DNA of 48,567 nt, taken from positions 1 through 48,567 of the forward strand of contig CAYOLL010000029.1 of NCBI GenBank assembly GCA_964404765.1, written 5' to 3'. Both the position numbers and the translations under genes were made by a program. Origin of the DNA: CAYOLL01 sp964404765 [NCBI: uncultured Gemmatimonadota bacterium]. Lineage in GTDB: Bacteria > 4572-55. Below, piece after piece: positions 16,844 through 25,612 of this stretch (the first letter of the stretch is position 1; the number at the start of each line of letters is the position of its first letter). The notes under the pieces were generated by a model. The model ran no database searches, was not told where the DNA came from, and was given only the letters and a program-made list of their open reading frames with translations.

Positions 16844-18000
16844 TAGCGTACCTCAATCTGCTCTTGGGTAGCGATGGCCAATTCTTCACCCTCGTATACA
16901 ACCGGCACAATATCTTCGCCTTTGCGCTGTAACCGAATCAACAGACCGTCGTCACCTTCACTCTCGGTCGCTGCTTGCTGAAAAGCTTGGATGCAGTCCC
17001 AACTATGCGTGGTGGCAAAGACCTGCACGTTCAGCTGCTTAGCGATGGTGAAGATCATTTGCCAGAGCTTGTATTGCACGGAATGATGCAGGCCGTTTTC
17101 GATTTCGTCGATTAACAGCAGGCCGTCTTCAGCATTGACTAAGGCCAAAGAAATATTGAAAGCGCTTAACAAACCGTCGCCAAGACTGCGCAATGGGATT
17201 GGTTCCTTGGAATCGGTCAATCTGACAATTACCGCCCTCTCATCCGATTGTTTAAGATTAACTCTTTCAACACGACCAATCACAAGGGATAATGTATTTA
17301 GAATAATATCCTCGTGAGACGTCAGGGTAACATTATCCCACAGCTTGGCGCGTCTGTCATTAGTCAATCCTTTAGCCGACACATAGGTATAAGGAAAAAG
17401 TTTAATTTTGGAGTACCATGCTACCGATGGGTCTTGCTCCTCAAACAAACGCTTTAGAATAAAGGTTTGGACAGTCGCCTGATTGCGTTGGGCACGTAAA
17501 CCGGGGATTGCGCCGGACGCAAGAACGTTTCGGTTAAACTCTGCGGTCGGCTCTTTTATGGGTGAATTATCAACCGGGTGTACGTGCTTAAAACCATCTT
17601 CGTCAACCACGCTGTAATGCCAATTAAGTCCGATTTTCAAGGCTAAAGATTCGTTATGGGCAGGGCCAATTTGGATGAGTGTGATGATATCCAAGATGTG
17701 ATTCCGACCATGAAATAAGCTATCAATTGGCGAAGAGTACCTAGGATCATCCGGGCCATTTCTTGTATTTTCGTCACGCTCCTGAAGCAATTCACGAATG
17801 ACAAGCGGAGAGCCGTTATCGGCATACAACCGCAACGCCTCCAACAGACACGACTTGCCCACGCTGTTCTTGCCGGTGATCAAATTCACCCGGCCCAGCC
17901 GCTCGATCTGCAAGTGGCGGAAGGCGCGGAAGTTCTTGATCTCCAGCGAGTCCAGATGGAGTTTTGTGCCGTTGTCTTGTGTGCTTGAGTCCGTTGACAT
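16843..18000 (-). CDS. OLD/PARIS-like ABC-class ATPase (AAA_15/AAA_21 type)
   Basis: GGGAG lies 7 bases before ATG 18000; the frame extends to a TTG at 18042, but that overlaps the SDR stop region and is less likely. Visible motifs: SLEIKNFRAFRHLQI, Walker A GKNSVGKSCLLEAL, the PLRSLGDGLLSAFNI signature, Walker B GLLLIDEIENGLHHS and the H-loop TTHSWDC. This is the SMC/OLD-like ATPase of RecF-type predicted ATP-binding proteins, at 385 residues without its own TOPRIM. It is translationally coupled to the DUF3226 gene. ATP-dependent sensing and control of the partner is the likely role, and antiphage defence a reasonable hypothesis. Its upstream neighbour is an unrelated SDR. Confidence 0.88.
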   Translation of the reverse strand: MSTDSSTQDNGTKLHLDSLEIKNFRAFRHLQIERLGRVNLITGKNSVGKSCLLEALRLYADNGSPLVIRELLQERDENTRNGPDDPRYSSPIDSLFHGRNHILDIITLIQIGPAHNESLALKIGLNWHYSVVDEDGFKHVHPVDNSPIKEPTAEFNRNVLASGAIPGLRAQRNQATVQTFILKRLFEEQDPSVAWYSKIKLFPYTYVSAKGLTNDRRAKLWDNVTLTSHEDIILNTLSLVIGRVERVNLKQSDERAVIVRLTDSKEPIPLRSLGDGLLSAFNISLALVNAEDGLLLIDEIENGLHHSVQYKLWQMIFTIAKQLNVQVFATTHSWDCIQAFQQAATESEGDDGLLIRLQRKGEDIVPVVYEGEELAIATQEQIEVR

Positions 18001-18035
18001 TTCTAATCTCCCACCCGCTCGTAAAGCGGGCTTGC

Positions 18036-18986
18036 CTACCAATAGGCATAAAACGCATCGTCACAGGGCTTAAATTGCAGCTCCGGCGCATGTTCGGCTA
18101 AGTGTCGGGCAAAATTCGGCTGTCGACCATCTACATCGGTCAAGCCATATTCCGCGGCCAAATCCCACGAGCTGAAGACGCGCCCAGATTTTGTAGCGAT
18201 ATTCGGGTCAGCGGCCAGAGCGGCCACGGCCCGGCCGACGTAAAACGGCGTTTCTGAGGCGATAAAATGCGGCTCAATTTTTGCGCCGTCTTGCCAGTTG
18301 GCTTCGGTCACACCAAAGTGCTCCAGCATCGCTTCCGAACGCAAAAAGCCCGGCGTAACGGCCACGACGCTGACGTTGTGCGGCTTTAATTCACAAGCCA
18401 TCGTAAAGGCCAGCCGAATCAAGGAAGTCTTTACCAAATCATAAAACAGATTGCCGCGGTATTGAAAATGATGGCCATCCGTGATTTCCACAATCAACCC
18501 TGATTTTTGGGCGATCAACAAAGGCGTGGCGTGATGCGCAGTGATCAAGTGCGAATGAACGGCGCGTTCCTGCATCAACAGGCCGTCTGCCAACGAATGC
18601 TCCCAAAACGGTTTGCCCCATTGCGTCAGGGCATCGCCGCCCCATACATCGTTAACCAGAATGTCCAGCCGGTTATGCTCCGCCTTGATTCGGTCAAACA
18701 GCGCCGTCACCTGCGCCGGTTCGGTATGGTCAACACATACCGGAATGCCAATGCCACCATAGGCCGACACCATTTCTGCCGTATCTTCAATCGTTTCCGG
18801 TCGGCTTTCCAATTGAAACGGCGAATCGTCCGTGCCAAGCGACTTTTTGGGTTTGTGGCATGAACTGCGTCCGGTGCAATAGACTGTTGCGCCGGCTTCG
18901 CCCAACATGCAGGCGATGCCCCGTCCGGCCCCGCGGGTTGCGCCGGCAACAACAGCAATTTGATTCAAAAGCGCTTTTGCTGTCAT
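18036..18986 (-). CDS. short-chain dehydrogenase/reductase
   Basis: Rossmann start AVVAGATRGAGRGIACMLGEAGA with the TGxxxGxG-type glycines, CTGRSS after beta-2 (suggesting NADP preference), a LVNDVWGG segment in place of NNAG, and the catalytic YDLVK (Y-x-x-x-K). At 316 residues it is slightly long. This pattern occurs in SDRs close to the human DHRS1 type. It should be a cytosolic oxidoreductase with unknown substrate. The ATG at 18986 is preferred over TTG 18992. A well-formed promoter lies 40-65 bases upstream (19024-19052). The ATPase gene follows downstream on the same strand and may be co-transcribed. Confidence 0.88.
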   Translation of the reverse strand: MTAKALLNQIAVVAGATRGAGRGIACMLGEAGATVYCTGRSSCHKPKKSLGTDDSPFQLESRPETIEDTAEMVSAYGGIGIPVCVDHTEPAQVTALFDRIKAEHNRLDILVNDVWGGDALTQWGKPFWEHSLADGLLMQERAVHSHLITAHHATPLLIAQKSGLIVEITDGHHFQYRGNLFYDLVKTSLIRLAFTMACELKPHNVSVVAVTPGFLRSEAMLEHFGVTEANWQDGAKIEPHFIASETPFYVGRAVAALAADPNIATKSGRVFSSWDLAAEYGLTDVDGRQPNFARHLAEHAPELQFKPCDDAFYAYW

Positions 18987-19023
18987 AGGCAATTCATCCC
19001 GGTTTTAGCTAAAATAACGGTTG

Positions 19024-19052
19024 AAGATAAAGCCCCTCTTGTTTTATGTCAA
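19024..19052 (-). promoter_or_regulatory. sigma-70-type promoter for the SDR gene
   Basis: On the minus strand a perfect TTGACA (19052-19047) is followed after 17 bases by TATCTT (19029-19024). Transcription would start near 19017, about 30 bases before the SDR ATG. Confidence 0.6.
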
Positions 19053-19189
19053 GTTAAATGACGTGGTTTTGTTATCCATTTTCCAACGAAAAACATTGAT
19101 TTATAAATATTCGAAAACTTCTCTTTTATGGTTAGACGCCGGATAAAATCTAAATTATTTTTAAATCTTGTTGAATCTTGGCATTTTGC

Positions 19190-19218
19190 TTGACAACATT
19201 TAACCGATGTGGTATGTT
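19190..19218 (+). promoter_or_regulatory. sigma-70-type promoter for the DUF6754 membrane cluster
   Basis: TTGACA (19190-19195), 17-base spacer, TATGTT (19213-19218). Transcription would start near 19225, about 50 bases before the first ATG at 19274. It is divergent from the SDR promoter in the same 287-base spacer. Confidence 0.65.
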
Positions 19219-19273
19219 TTTCTTTAGCTATTGATAGCAATTACTTTCACTCAACTCATGGAGATGATGTTTC

Positions 19274-20164
19274 ATGGGCAAAATTTTGAATTTATTAAAG
19301 TTGGCAGGCTTCTCTTTTTTCATTGGGTTGCTTTGCTTTCAAGCTGTTCTTGCTCAGGAAGTCGGGGCTGCGGAAGCTGCGGCTTCATCAGCTTTTTTTG
19401 ACATGGAAAAGCTTAATATACTCCTTATTCTCATCGCCTATTTTGGGGCGACTATGTATTTCATTCAAAAGGCAAAAGTAGACCCGAATCAGTTTATTCG
19501 ACGTATACCGGGTTTGGACGCAATCTCCGAAGCTATTGGGCGCTGCACGGAAATGGGCAAGCCTGTGCTTTACGTCCCGGGCATTAATGACATGAATAAC
19601 ATTCAAACAATTGCCAGCATGGTTATTCTAGAGAATGTGGCCCGTGTAATTGGCGAGTATGAATCCGATTTGATTGTCCCGATCAGCCCGCCGTTCGTCG
19701 TTCCTGTTGCAGAAGAAATGGTCAAAAAAGGCTATCTTGACGCCGGTCGGCCCGATGCCTATCGTCCAGAAAATGTTCGGTTTATTTCCGACGAGCAATT
19801 TGCCTATGCTGCCGGTGTCAACGGTATTATTATGCGGGAAAAGCCAGCCGCAAACCTATTGCTGGGCTCATTTTACGCAGAATCATTAGTCATAGCAGAA
19901 ACCGGCGTTCTGGTCGGAGCCATTCAAGTGGCAGGCACCGCCAATGAATCTCAATTGCCGTTTTTTGTCGCCGCCTGTGACTACACCCTAATTGGGGAAG
20001 AAATCTTTGCTGCCAGTGCGTATCTGTCTCGCGAGCCGGAGTTGGTCGGCAGCTTAAAAAGTTCGGATTGGACTAAGATCATCATTGCCGGGTTAATGCT
20101 GATCGGTTCCGTTCTGGAAACATTTGGTATCCATCGTCTTACAAGCCTTTTTGAACTTCATTAA
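19274..20164 (+). CDS. DUF6754 membrane protein, first gene of a four-gene cluster
   Basis: GGAGATG lies just upstream of the ATG. An N-terminal hydrophobic segment (about 8-27, ending in VLAQE, possibly a signal peptide) is followed by a helix at about 47-64 and a C-terminal helix at about 265-285. The soluble core carries GLDAISEAIGRCTEMGKPVLYVPG, FISDEQFAYAAGVNG, GSFYAESLVIAETG and FFVAACDYTLIGEEIFAASAYLS. These are the conserved blocks of DUF6754, a family with no known function. The strict conservation of the core suggests an enzymatic or binding role near the membrane surface. Three more membrane genes follow with short gaps. Confidence 0.82.
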   Translation: MGKILNLLKLAGFSFFIGLLCFQAVLAQEVGAAEAAASSAFFDMEKLNILLILIAYFGATMYFIQKAKVDPNQFIRRIPGLDAISEAIGRCTEMGKPVLYVPGINDMNNIQTIASMVILENVARVIGEYESDLIVPISPPFVVPVAEEMVKKGYLDAGRPDAYRPENVRFISDEQFAYAAGVNGIIMREKPAANLLLGSFYAESLVIAETGVLVGAIQVAGTANESQLPFFVAACDYTLIGEEIFAASAYLSREPELVGSLKSSDWTKIIIAGLMLIGSVLETFGIHRLTSLFELH

Positions 20165-20201
20165 TCCGCTCGTTGACCTGCAATATATTTAGGAGAACTC
20201 G

Positions 20202-20846
20202 ATGAAACGCGAAATTCCACTTCTTATAACCGCTATCTTCGGTTTTTTCATGATTTTCCAGCTCTTTATTCCCCTTAAAATTGTTCAAGATATTTCCGGT
20301 GAGCTCCAAAGTTGGGCGATTATCGTCATCGCTTTTTCGTATGTGCTTGGCGTGGCCAATATTATCCGGCTAAACGGCGATGTCATTTCGCGGAAATCGG
20401 CCGATTGGCAGTATAAAATTGTGATGATTGTTGCCTTATTTGCTATGCTGTTGAGCGGACTTATTTTTGGCAAAGAACCCGGGGAAAATTTTCCGCTATT
20501 TAACTTTATGTTTGAAAGCATGTTTGTGCCCATGCAAAGCACAATGTTTGCCTTGCTGGCATTTTTTATTGCCTCCGCGGCCTTCCGGGCTTTTCGGGCA
20601 CGCACTGTCGAAGCGACGCTGTTGCTTATCACTGCAACCATTGTGATGATTGGCCGGGTTAGTATCGGCGAGGCTTTATCCAGCGCACTTGGCTTTATTG
20701 ATTTATCGGAAATTACAGAATGGATCATGCAGTTTCCCAACAATGCCGGCAAGCGCGGCATTAAAATCGGCGCGGCGTTAGGCGCCATCTCAATCGGCCT
20801 GAAAGTTTTGCTGGGTATTGAGAAATCCTATCTTGGCGGCGAATAA
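20202..20846 (+). CDS. polytopic membrane protein of the DUF6754 cluster
   Basis: AGGAG lies 7 bases before the ATG. The 214-residue protein has about six hydrophobic segments (near 6-24, 36-54, 71-89, 108-128, 135-155 and 190-206) and few polar loops; one loop holds RLNGDVISRKSADWQYK. I recognise no family. It starts 37 bases after the DUF6754 gene and is followed after 35 bases by the next membrane gene, so it is likely a structural subunit of the same complex. Confidence 0.7.
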   Translation: MKREIPLLITAIFGFFMIFQLFIPLKIVQDISGELQSWAIIVIAFSYVLGVANIIRLNGDVISRKSADWQYKIVMIVALFAMLLSGLIFGKEPGENFPLFNFMFESMFVPMQSTMFALLAFFIASAAFRAFRARTVEATLLLITATIVMIGRVSIGEALSSALGFIDLSEITEWIMQFPNNAGKRGIKIGAALGAISIGLKVLLGIEKSYLGGE

Positions 20847-20881
20847 GCCTAAACGTTTTCCAGACTTGAAGGAGACATATC

Positions 20882-21760
20882 ATGTTGCAGTTCTTTAAAC
20901 ATCTAGACCGACGGATTATATTTGTTCTTATACTCATATCGTGTGCGCTGCCGTTGCTCTTTCCAATCGGTCTGCCGATCCACACAAGCAAACCGGTGGA
21001 AGCGGTTTATCAGTACATCGAGCGTTTACCGCCCGGTTCAAGAGTTCTGGTGACCGGTGATTATGACCCGGGCTCATTGCCGGAGCTTTATCCGATGAAT
21101 ATGGCCATTTTCAAGCATTTGTTCGAGCGGGGAATGAAAGTCTATGCCATTGAACTGTGGCCGCAGGGGCAACCTCTGGTTCAACGCGCGTGGCAGAATA
21201 CCGGCGTTCTGATGGGCAAAACGTATGGACAGGATTTTGTCAACCTGGGCTATAAGTCCGGTCAGGAAGTTGTGATGGTGAAGATGGGTACCAGCATTGC
21301 AGAAACTTTCCCTACTGACTATACAAATACCCCTGTCGCGCAGATTCCGATGATGCAAGGGATTCAAAACTATAACGACATTGATTTTATTGTCAATATT
21401 TCTGCGGGTTATCCAGGAACCAAAGAGTGGGTGCAACAGGTTGTCTCCCGTTACAACAAAAAAATGGCCTCCGGCACAACTGCTGTTAGTGCTCCGGAAT
21501 ATTATGCCTATTACCAGTCCGGTCAGATTGTCGGACTTATTGGCGGACTTAAGGGGGCGGCGGAGTATGAGAAGTTAGTCGGTATCCCCTTTGACGACGG
21601 CACGGTCAAGATCGGCGCTTTGGCTCAAAAAGGTATGGATGCCCAATCGTTAGTTCATCTAATCATTGTAGTGTTTATAATTATCGGAAACACAGTTTAT
21701 TTTTTTGAAAGAAAACAGGGTTTGAATCAAAACTTAAACGTGAAAAGCTATCAAGCATAG
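20882..21760 (+). CDS. membrane-anchored extracytoplasmic protein of the DUF6754 cluster
   Basis: AAGGAG lies 6-7 bases before the ATG. One N-terminal helix (about 12-30) and one C-terminal helix (about 257-275) bracket a soluble domain of about 220 residues with an alternating alpha/beta pattern: PPGSRVLVTGDYDPGSLPEL, KVYAIELWPQGQPLVQRA, IDFIVNISAGYPGTKEWVQQV. This looks Rossmann-like, and the conserved GDYDPGS and SAGYPGT could bind a ligand, but I know no named family. It lies between two polytopic proteins in a tight cluster with the same strand and spacing. Confidence 0.68.
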   Translation: MLQFFKHLDRRIIFVLILISCALPLLFPIGLPIHTSKPVEAVYQYIERLPPGSRVLVTGDYDPGSLPELYPMNMAIFKHLFERGMKVYAIELWPQGQPLVQRAWQNTGVLMGKTYGQDFVNLGYKSGQEVVMVKMGTSIAETFPTDYTNTPVAQIPMMQGIQNYNDIDFIVNISAGYPGTKEWVQQVVSRYNKKMASGTTAVSAPEYYAYYQSGQIVGLIGGLKGAAEYEKLVGIPFDDGTVKIGALAQKGMDAQSLVHLIIVVFIIIGNTVYFFERKQGLNQNLNVKSYQA

Positions 21761-21778
21761 CTTTTGAAGGAGTTAAGC

Positions 21779-22426
21779 ATGCATTTTGCAAGTCTCACAA
21801 GCTGGGAGGGTCTGGCCATCTGGGTAGGCGCTTTTTTCACCCTGTGCATCTTCAGCTTTTTATATAAGGATAATCCGTTTTATAAATTTGCCGAGCATGT
21901 GTTTGTCGGCGTTTCCGCCGGCTATGGTATTGTTTTGCAATGGTACAATGTCATTATTCCCAACGTATTAGAACGCATGCCGTGGAAGGAAAACGGCACT
22001 ATTTTGGTTTTCATCCCGCTTATTTTGGGTATATTATTACTAACGCGTTTAATTCCCAATATTGGCTGGATCAGTCGTTGGCCGATTGCCATTATAATTG
22101 GCACATACGCCGGCTTACAGGTAATAGGTTATGCGCAAGGTGACTTGATCGAACAGGTTCGGGCCAATTTTTTGCCGCTTTGGACAGACAACATAATGAC
22201 AACAATTGGCAATTGGGTATTGGTTTTTGGAACAATTACCACATTAGTTTTTTTCTTTTTTTCCAAAGAACATAAAGGTGTAATTGGCCATACTGCACGG
22301 ACTGGAATCTGGGTTTTGATGATATCTTTCGGCGCATCTTTCGGGTACACCGTTATGGCGCGTGTTTCGCTGCTAATAGGACGACTACAGTTTTTATTAG
22401 GCGATTGGCTGGGCATCATTAATTGA
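21779..22426 (+). CDS. polytopic membrane protein, last gene of the DUF6754 cluster
   Basis: AAGGAG six bases upstream fixes ATG 21779; an upstream in-frame TTG at 21764 overlaps that SD and is rejected. The 215-residue protein has about six hydrophobic segments, with the charged motif YKDNPFYKFAEHVFVGVSAGYG near the start, SKEHKG before the fifth helix and a final re-entrant-like GWLGII-type tail. No family recognised. It begins 18 bases after the preceding stop and is followed by a strong terminator at 22475, which closes the operon. Confidence 0.7.
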   Translation: MHFASLTSWEGLAIWVGAFFTLCIFSFLYKDNPFYKFAEHVFVGVSAGYGIVLQWYNVIIPNVLERMPWKENGTILVFIPLILGILLLTRLIPNIGWISRWPIAIIIGTYAGLQVIGYAQGDLIEQVRANFLPLWTDNIMTTIGNWVLVFGTITTLVFFFFSKEHKGVIGHTARTGIWVLMISFGASFGYTVMARVSLLIGRLQFLLGDWLGIIN

Positions 22427-22474
22427 ATCAGGCATGCCTTCCCAACTGCCAGCAATAACAAATATGTCGAGCAT

Positions 22475-22507
22475 AAAGGGGATGTGTATACAGCATCCCC
22501 TTTTTTA
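22475..22507 (+). terminator. rho-independent terminator of the membrane cluster
   Basis: A perfect 10-bp stem AAAGGGGATG / CATCCCCTTT (22475-22484 and 22494-22503) is followed by a T-run (about 22501-22506), 48 bases after the last membrane gene. Confidence 0.85.
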
Positions 22508-22630
22508 ATACGCACTTTTCACAAAAAAAAGTCTTGCCAAACACCTTGTTCACTTATATTTTGGCTGACTATGTTATAAAATTGTAAATTTTAATACGCT
22601 TTTGAATCTCAATAAGGAGCTTGTTGCAAT

Positions 22631-24517
22631 ATGAGTATGAAAAGGATGCGCGAATATAGCAAAGCATTTATTTGGGCTATGGTTATTATATTCGTAGCGA
22701 GTACATTTATAATATGGGGAATGCAGTTTTCACCATCATCTTTTGATAACGGGGACGGTGGCCCGGCAGGCGCCGTTGTAGCGGTCGTGAATGGTGAAAA
22801 AGTGGATTACACCCGCTTTTATCAAGTCTATCAACGATTAGTTGATCAGAGACATGAGCAAAGTCCGGATCGTGAACTGACCTCAACGGAATTGAAACAG
22901 ATTCGTGAGCAGGCGTTCAAGGAGTTAACCGATCAGGTCCTATATGACCAGGAGGTTAAAAAGCATAATATCTCGGTAACGGACGAGGAAATTGCCTCAG
23001 AGTTGAAAAATAATCCGCCGGAGTTTCTTAAAACCAGCTTTATCGATTCCACCGGGAATTTTAACTATAGTGCTTATATGTCGGCTTTGCAAAAAGCTGA
23101 TCCAAAAATTATGGCGCAAATTGAGGAATCCTTGCGCGATTATTTGCCGCGAAAAAAATTGCAAGATAAGATAAACACATCTGTGCGGGTATCCGATTTA
23201 GAAGCGTGGGAAGACTATGTGGCCGAGGAGGAGAAGGTCAAGATCAAATATTTGACTGTTGATATGAATCATATTCCTGCCGAAAAGATCACAATTACGG
23301 ACGATGAAGTTAAAAGTAATTATGAAGCCCATAAAGAAGAGTATAAGCAAACAGAACAGCGTCTGGCTGATTACGTACTGTTTGAGTTAAAAGCTGCACC
23401 GGAAGATAAACAGGCGGTGGAAACGAAAAAAGCGGAAATTAAAAACCGGTTGGCAGCCGGTGCGAGCTTTGCCGAATTGGCCAAGCAATATTCGCAAGAT
23501 CCCGGTTCGGGCGCAAACGGTGGCGACCTTGGCTTTTTCGGCAAAGGCGCGATGGTGCCGCAATTTGAGACTGCAGCTTTTGCCCTTGCTGACGGCCAAG
23601 TGGGCGATTGGGTGCAGAGTCGTTTTGGCTGGCATCTTATTATGCGTCATGAAACAAAAATAGGCGAGGCGGCGGCTACAAATGTAGCAACCCCTCCCGG
23701 TGCGCCGAAGCCGGATGATTCTATTCAAATTCATGCCAGCCATATTTTGCTTAAAGAAGAGCCGAGTGAGGCAACAATTGTCAAAATCGAGACTTCCGCC
23801 CGTGAATTCGCTAAAAAGATTAAAAGCGACGCACAGAATTTTGAAAAATTGGCCCAGGAAACCGGTTTGCTTGTGACTGCGGGCCGCCCAATTGCCCAAG
23901 CTGGAGGTAATATTCCTGGCTTAGGCAAAATGGATGAGGCCGTTGATTTTATCTTTTCGGGAAAGGTAGACGATATTAGCACAGTTTTTGAGGCGCCAAA
24001 TAACCGTGGTTTTACGGTCTTTAAGATTAAGCAAATTACGCCTGAAGGTTATAGACCTTTAGATCAGGTTTCGGCAAGCATTCATGCCAAATTATTGAGT
24101 GATAAGCGTTTAGAATACTCTGGAGTTATTGCCGATAGTCTATACAAGGTGGCTCAGGCTGGCGCAACACTCGAAAGCATCGCCCAGTCCGATACATCTT
24201 ACAAGGTAGAGGAGAGCGAAGTATTTAATCGCCGGTCCTATGTTCGAAATATTGGGCGCGATAACGAGGTTACCGCCGGGGCTTTTTATATGGCTTTGAA
24301 TGTCATCAGCAAGCCTTTAAAATCGCAAAAAGGCTATTATCTGATACAAGTTCTGGAGCATCGGGAAGCGCCTAAAGATGGCTTTACTGCGCAAAAAAGT
24401 ACTATAAAAACACGTTTGTTAAGTCAGAAGCAAAATAGTGTGTTAAATGACTGGTATACCGATATTCGGGAAAAGGCCAAGATCGAAAACCATCTTGATG
24501 CCGTTCTTAATAACTAA
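22631..24517 (+). CDS. PpiD/SurA-like membrane-anchored peptidyl-prolyl isomerase/chaperone
   Basis: AAGGAG lies 10-15 bases upstream of the ATG. One N-terminal membrane helix (about 12-31) anchors a periplasmic protein, as in PpiD. Residues 45-200 match the SurA_N-type chaperone region (VVNGEKVDYTRFYQVY). A parvulin domain follows at about 245-342 with FAELAKQYSQDPGSGANGGDLGFFGKG and FGWHLI. A second, more divergent parvulin-like domain begins near 375 (HASHILLKE...NFEKLAQETG). The 628-residue length is normal for PpiD. It should aid folding of outer-membrane and exported proteins. It sits alone between two terminated units, so it probably has its own promoter within 22508-22620, though no good hexamers were seen. 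Confidence 0.9.
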   Translation: MSMKRMREYSKAFIWAMVIIFVASTFIIWGMQFSPSSFDNGDGGPAGAVVAVVNGEKVDYTRFYQVYQRLVDQRHEQSPDRELTSTELKQIREQAFKELTDQVLYDQEVKKHNISVTDEEIASELKNNPPEFLKTSFIDSTGNFNYSAYMSALQKADPKIMAQIEESLRDYLPRKKLQDKINTSVRVSDLEAWEDYVAEEEKVKIKYLTVDMNHIPAEKITITDDEVKSNYEAHKEEYKQTEQRLADYVLFELKAAPEDKQAVETKKAEIKNRLAAGASFAELAKQYSQDPGSGANGGDLGFFGKGAMVPQFETAAFALADGQVGDWVQSRFGWHLIMRHETKIGEAAATNVATPPGAPKPDDSIQIHASHILLKEEPSEATIVKIETSAREFAKKIKSDAQNFEKLAQETGLLVTAGRPIAQAGGNIPGLGKMDEAVDFIFSGKVDDISTVFEAPNNRGFTVFKIKQITPEGYRPLDQVSASIHAKLLSDKRLEYSGVIADSLYKVAQAGATLESIAQSDTSYKVEESEVFNRRSYVRNIGRDNEVTAGAFYMALNVISKPLKSQKGYYLIQVLEHREAPKDGFTAQKSTIKTRLLSQKQNSVLNDWYTDIREKAKIENHLDAVLNN

Positions 24518-24667
24518 GTACGAAGCTGTTTTAAATGACACCTGCACATCGAATTTTGCTGCAGAATTCGATCCAACAATTTTATGACAAGCAGGGTCAT
24601 AAGGAAAACGTTAGCGTCAATAATGAATTTCCTACAAGTTTCGACGAGACGTGTGGAGGAGTAAAAA

Positions 24668-25486
24668 ATGTCGGATTTGTACAAAATCGTTGTTGAGGGG
24701 ACAAAAGTTCGGATATATTTGAATCAACAGCTCACAGATGCGGATGCCATGAGGCTCTTAGACGATTATAAATGGAAAATTCCGCGCGGAATGGGCAATT
24801 GGTGTCTGATTATTGATCAAAAGGATCAAAAAGCAATCACGCCCAGTTTTCGTTTTATTTTGCGTGAGCTCTTTCAAATTAGCAAAGAGATGAATGTTGA
24901 TTATATCATTCATATCATTGATAGCGCCACGACTAGCGTTCAGGTAAAGCGGATTGCCAAGTCCCTGGATTTGGGCGAGAAAATGTTCGGAGCTTTATCT
25001 GAGGAAGATGCTGTTGAGATTGTCAAATCGAGGGCTAGCTTAAAAAGTCAGGCTGTACTATCAGCCGGCACAGCTGATTCTGGTACGTCCGGCAAGCGTG
25101 GCGAGAGTAGCTTTCAGATTACGACTACCCAATATGGGATTCATATTGCTTTTGGGGAGGAATTAACGCTGGATGATGCCTATGTATTTGTGCGTGATTT
25201 TAAAGCGGCAATTCCACGTGGCTTAAATTGGTATGTTTTAGCTGATATGCGACGCTTGAAACTGGTTTCACAAGATGTTTCTCAAATCTTAAATGAAGCC
25301 ACAGATTATGCGGAAGATCATGGTCGCCAATTTTCAGTGCAAATTGTCGAAAGCCCGACTACAAAACTGCAGCTACGTCGCGTTGCGCGTGAAAAAGGCC
25401 AGGAAGATCATTTTTATTTGGTTACAAGTCCGGATGAGGCCGAAAAGATTATTAATCAGCAGAAACTACGATTTGGGATGGTCTGA
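24668..25486 (+). CDS. protein of two tandem STAS-like repeats
   Basis: GGAGGAG lies 6-8 bases before the ATG. The 272-residue protein is an internal duplication: residues 1-125 and 148-272 share the plan I/V-strand, LTxxDAxxxxxDxKxxIPRGxxNW, a central (I/A)D strand, a long helix ending in an xDYxxx segment, a strand (IIHIID / VQIVES), SxTTxxQxxR(I/V)A and a final helix after SxxEAxxI. This fits STAS/SpoIIAA topology, but the usual phospho-serine position is not evident. The two halves are joined by a Ser/Gly-rich linker. A role in regulation by protein contact is inferred. The gene is followed by its own terminator. Confidence 0.65.
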   Translation: MSDLYKIVVEGTKVRIYLNQQLTDADAMRLLDDYKWKIPRGMGNWCLIIDQKDQKAITPSFRFILRELFQISKEMNVDYIIHIIDSATTSVQVKRIAKSLDLGEKMFGALSEEDAVEIVKSRASLKSQAVLSAGTADSGTSGKRGESSFQITTTQYGIHIAFGEELTLDDAYVFVRDFKAAIPRGLNWYVLADMRRLKLVSQDVSQILNEATDYAEDHGRQFSVQIVESPTTKLQLRRVAREKGQEDHFYLVTSPDEAEKIINQQKLRFGMV

Positions 25487-25516
25487 GGTTAGCCTTTGAT
25501 TGGATAAATAAAATTG

Positions 25517-25551
25517 GTGGGGATCTGATGAAAGGACCCCCTCTTTTTTTA
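25517..25551 (+). terminator. terminator of the STAS-like gene
   Basis: GGTGGGGATC... pairs with ...GGACCCCCTC and is followed by seven Ts, starting about 30 bases after the stop at 25486. Confidence 0.75.
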
Positions 25552-25573
25552 GTTTGATGTTTACTAAAATATA

Positions 25574-25612
25574 AAAGCCCGTTTCTCTTTTCTTTTTTGA
25601 GAAACGGGCTTT
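25574..25612 (-). terminator. long perfect hairpin, probable terminator for the minus-strand NtrC-type gene
   Basis: A perfect 14-bp stem AAAGCCCGTTTCTC / GAGAAACGGGCTTT with an 11-base loop. Read on the minus strand it ends in CTTTTATATTTT. It lies about 330 bases beyond the NtrC-type stop at 25940. On the plus strand it could act as a second barrier. Confidence 0.6.

Noticed and set aside
19179-19195. possible sigma-54 promoter (TTGGC...TTGC) before the DUF6754 cluster
   Set aside because: The GG-to-GC spacing is wrong for sigma-54, while a well-spaced TTGACA/TATGTT pair overlaps the same place.
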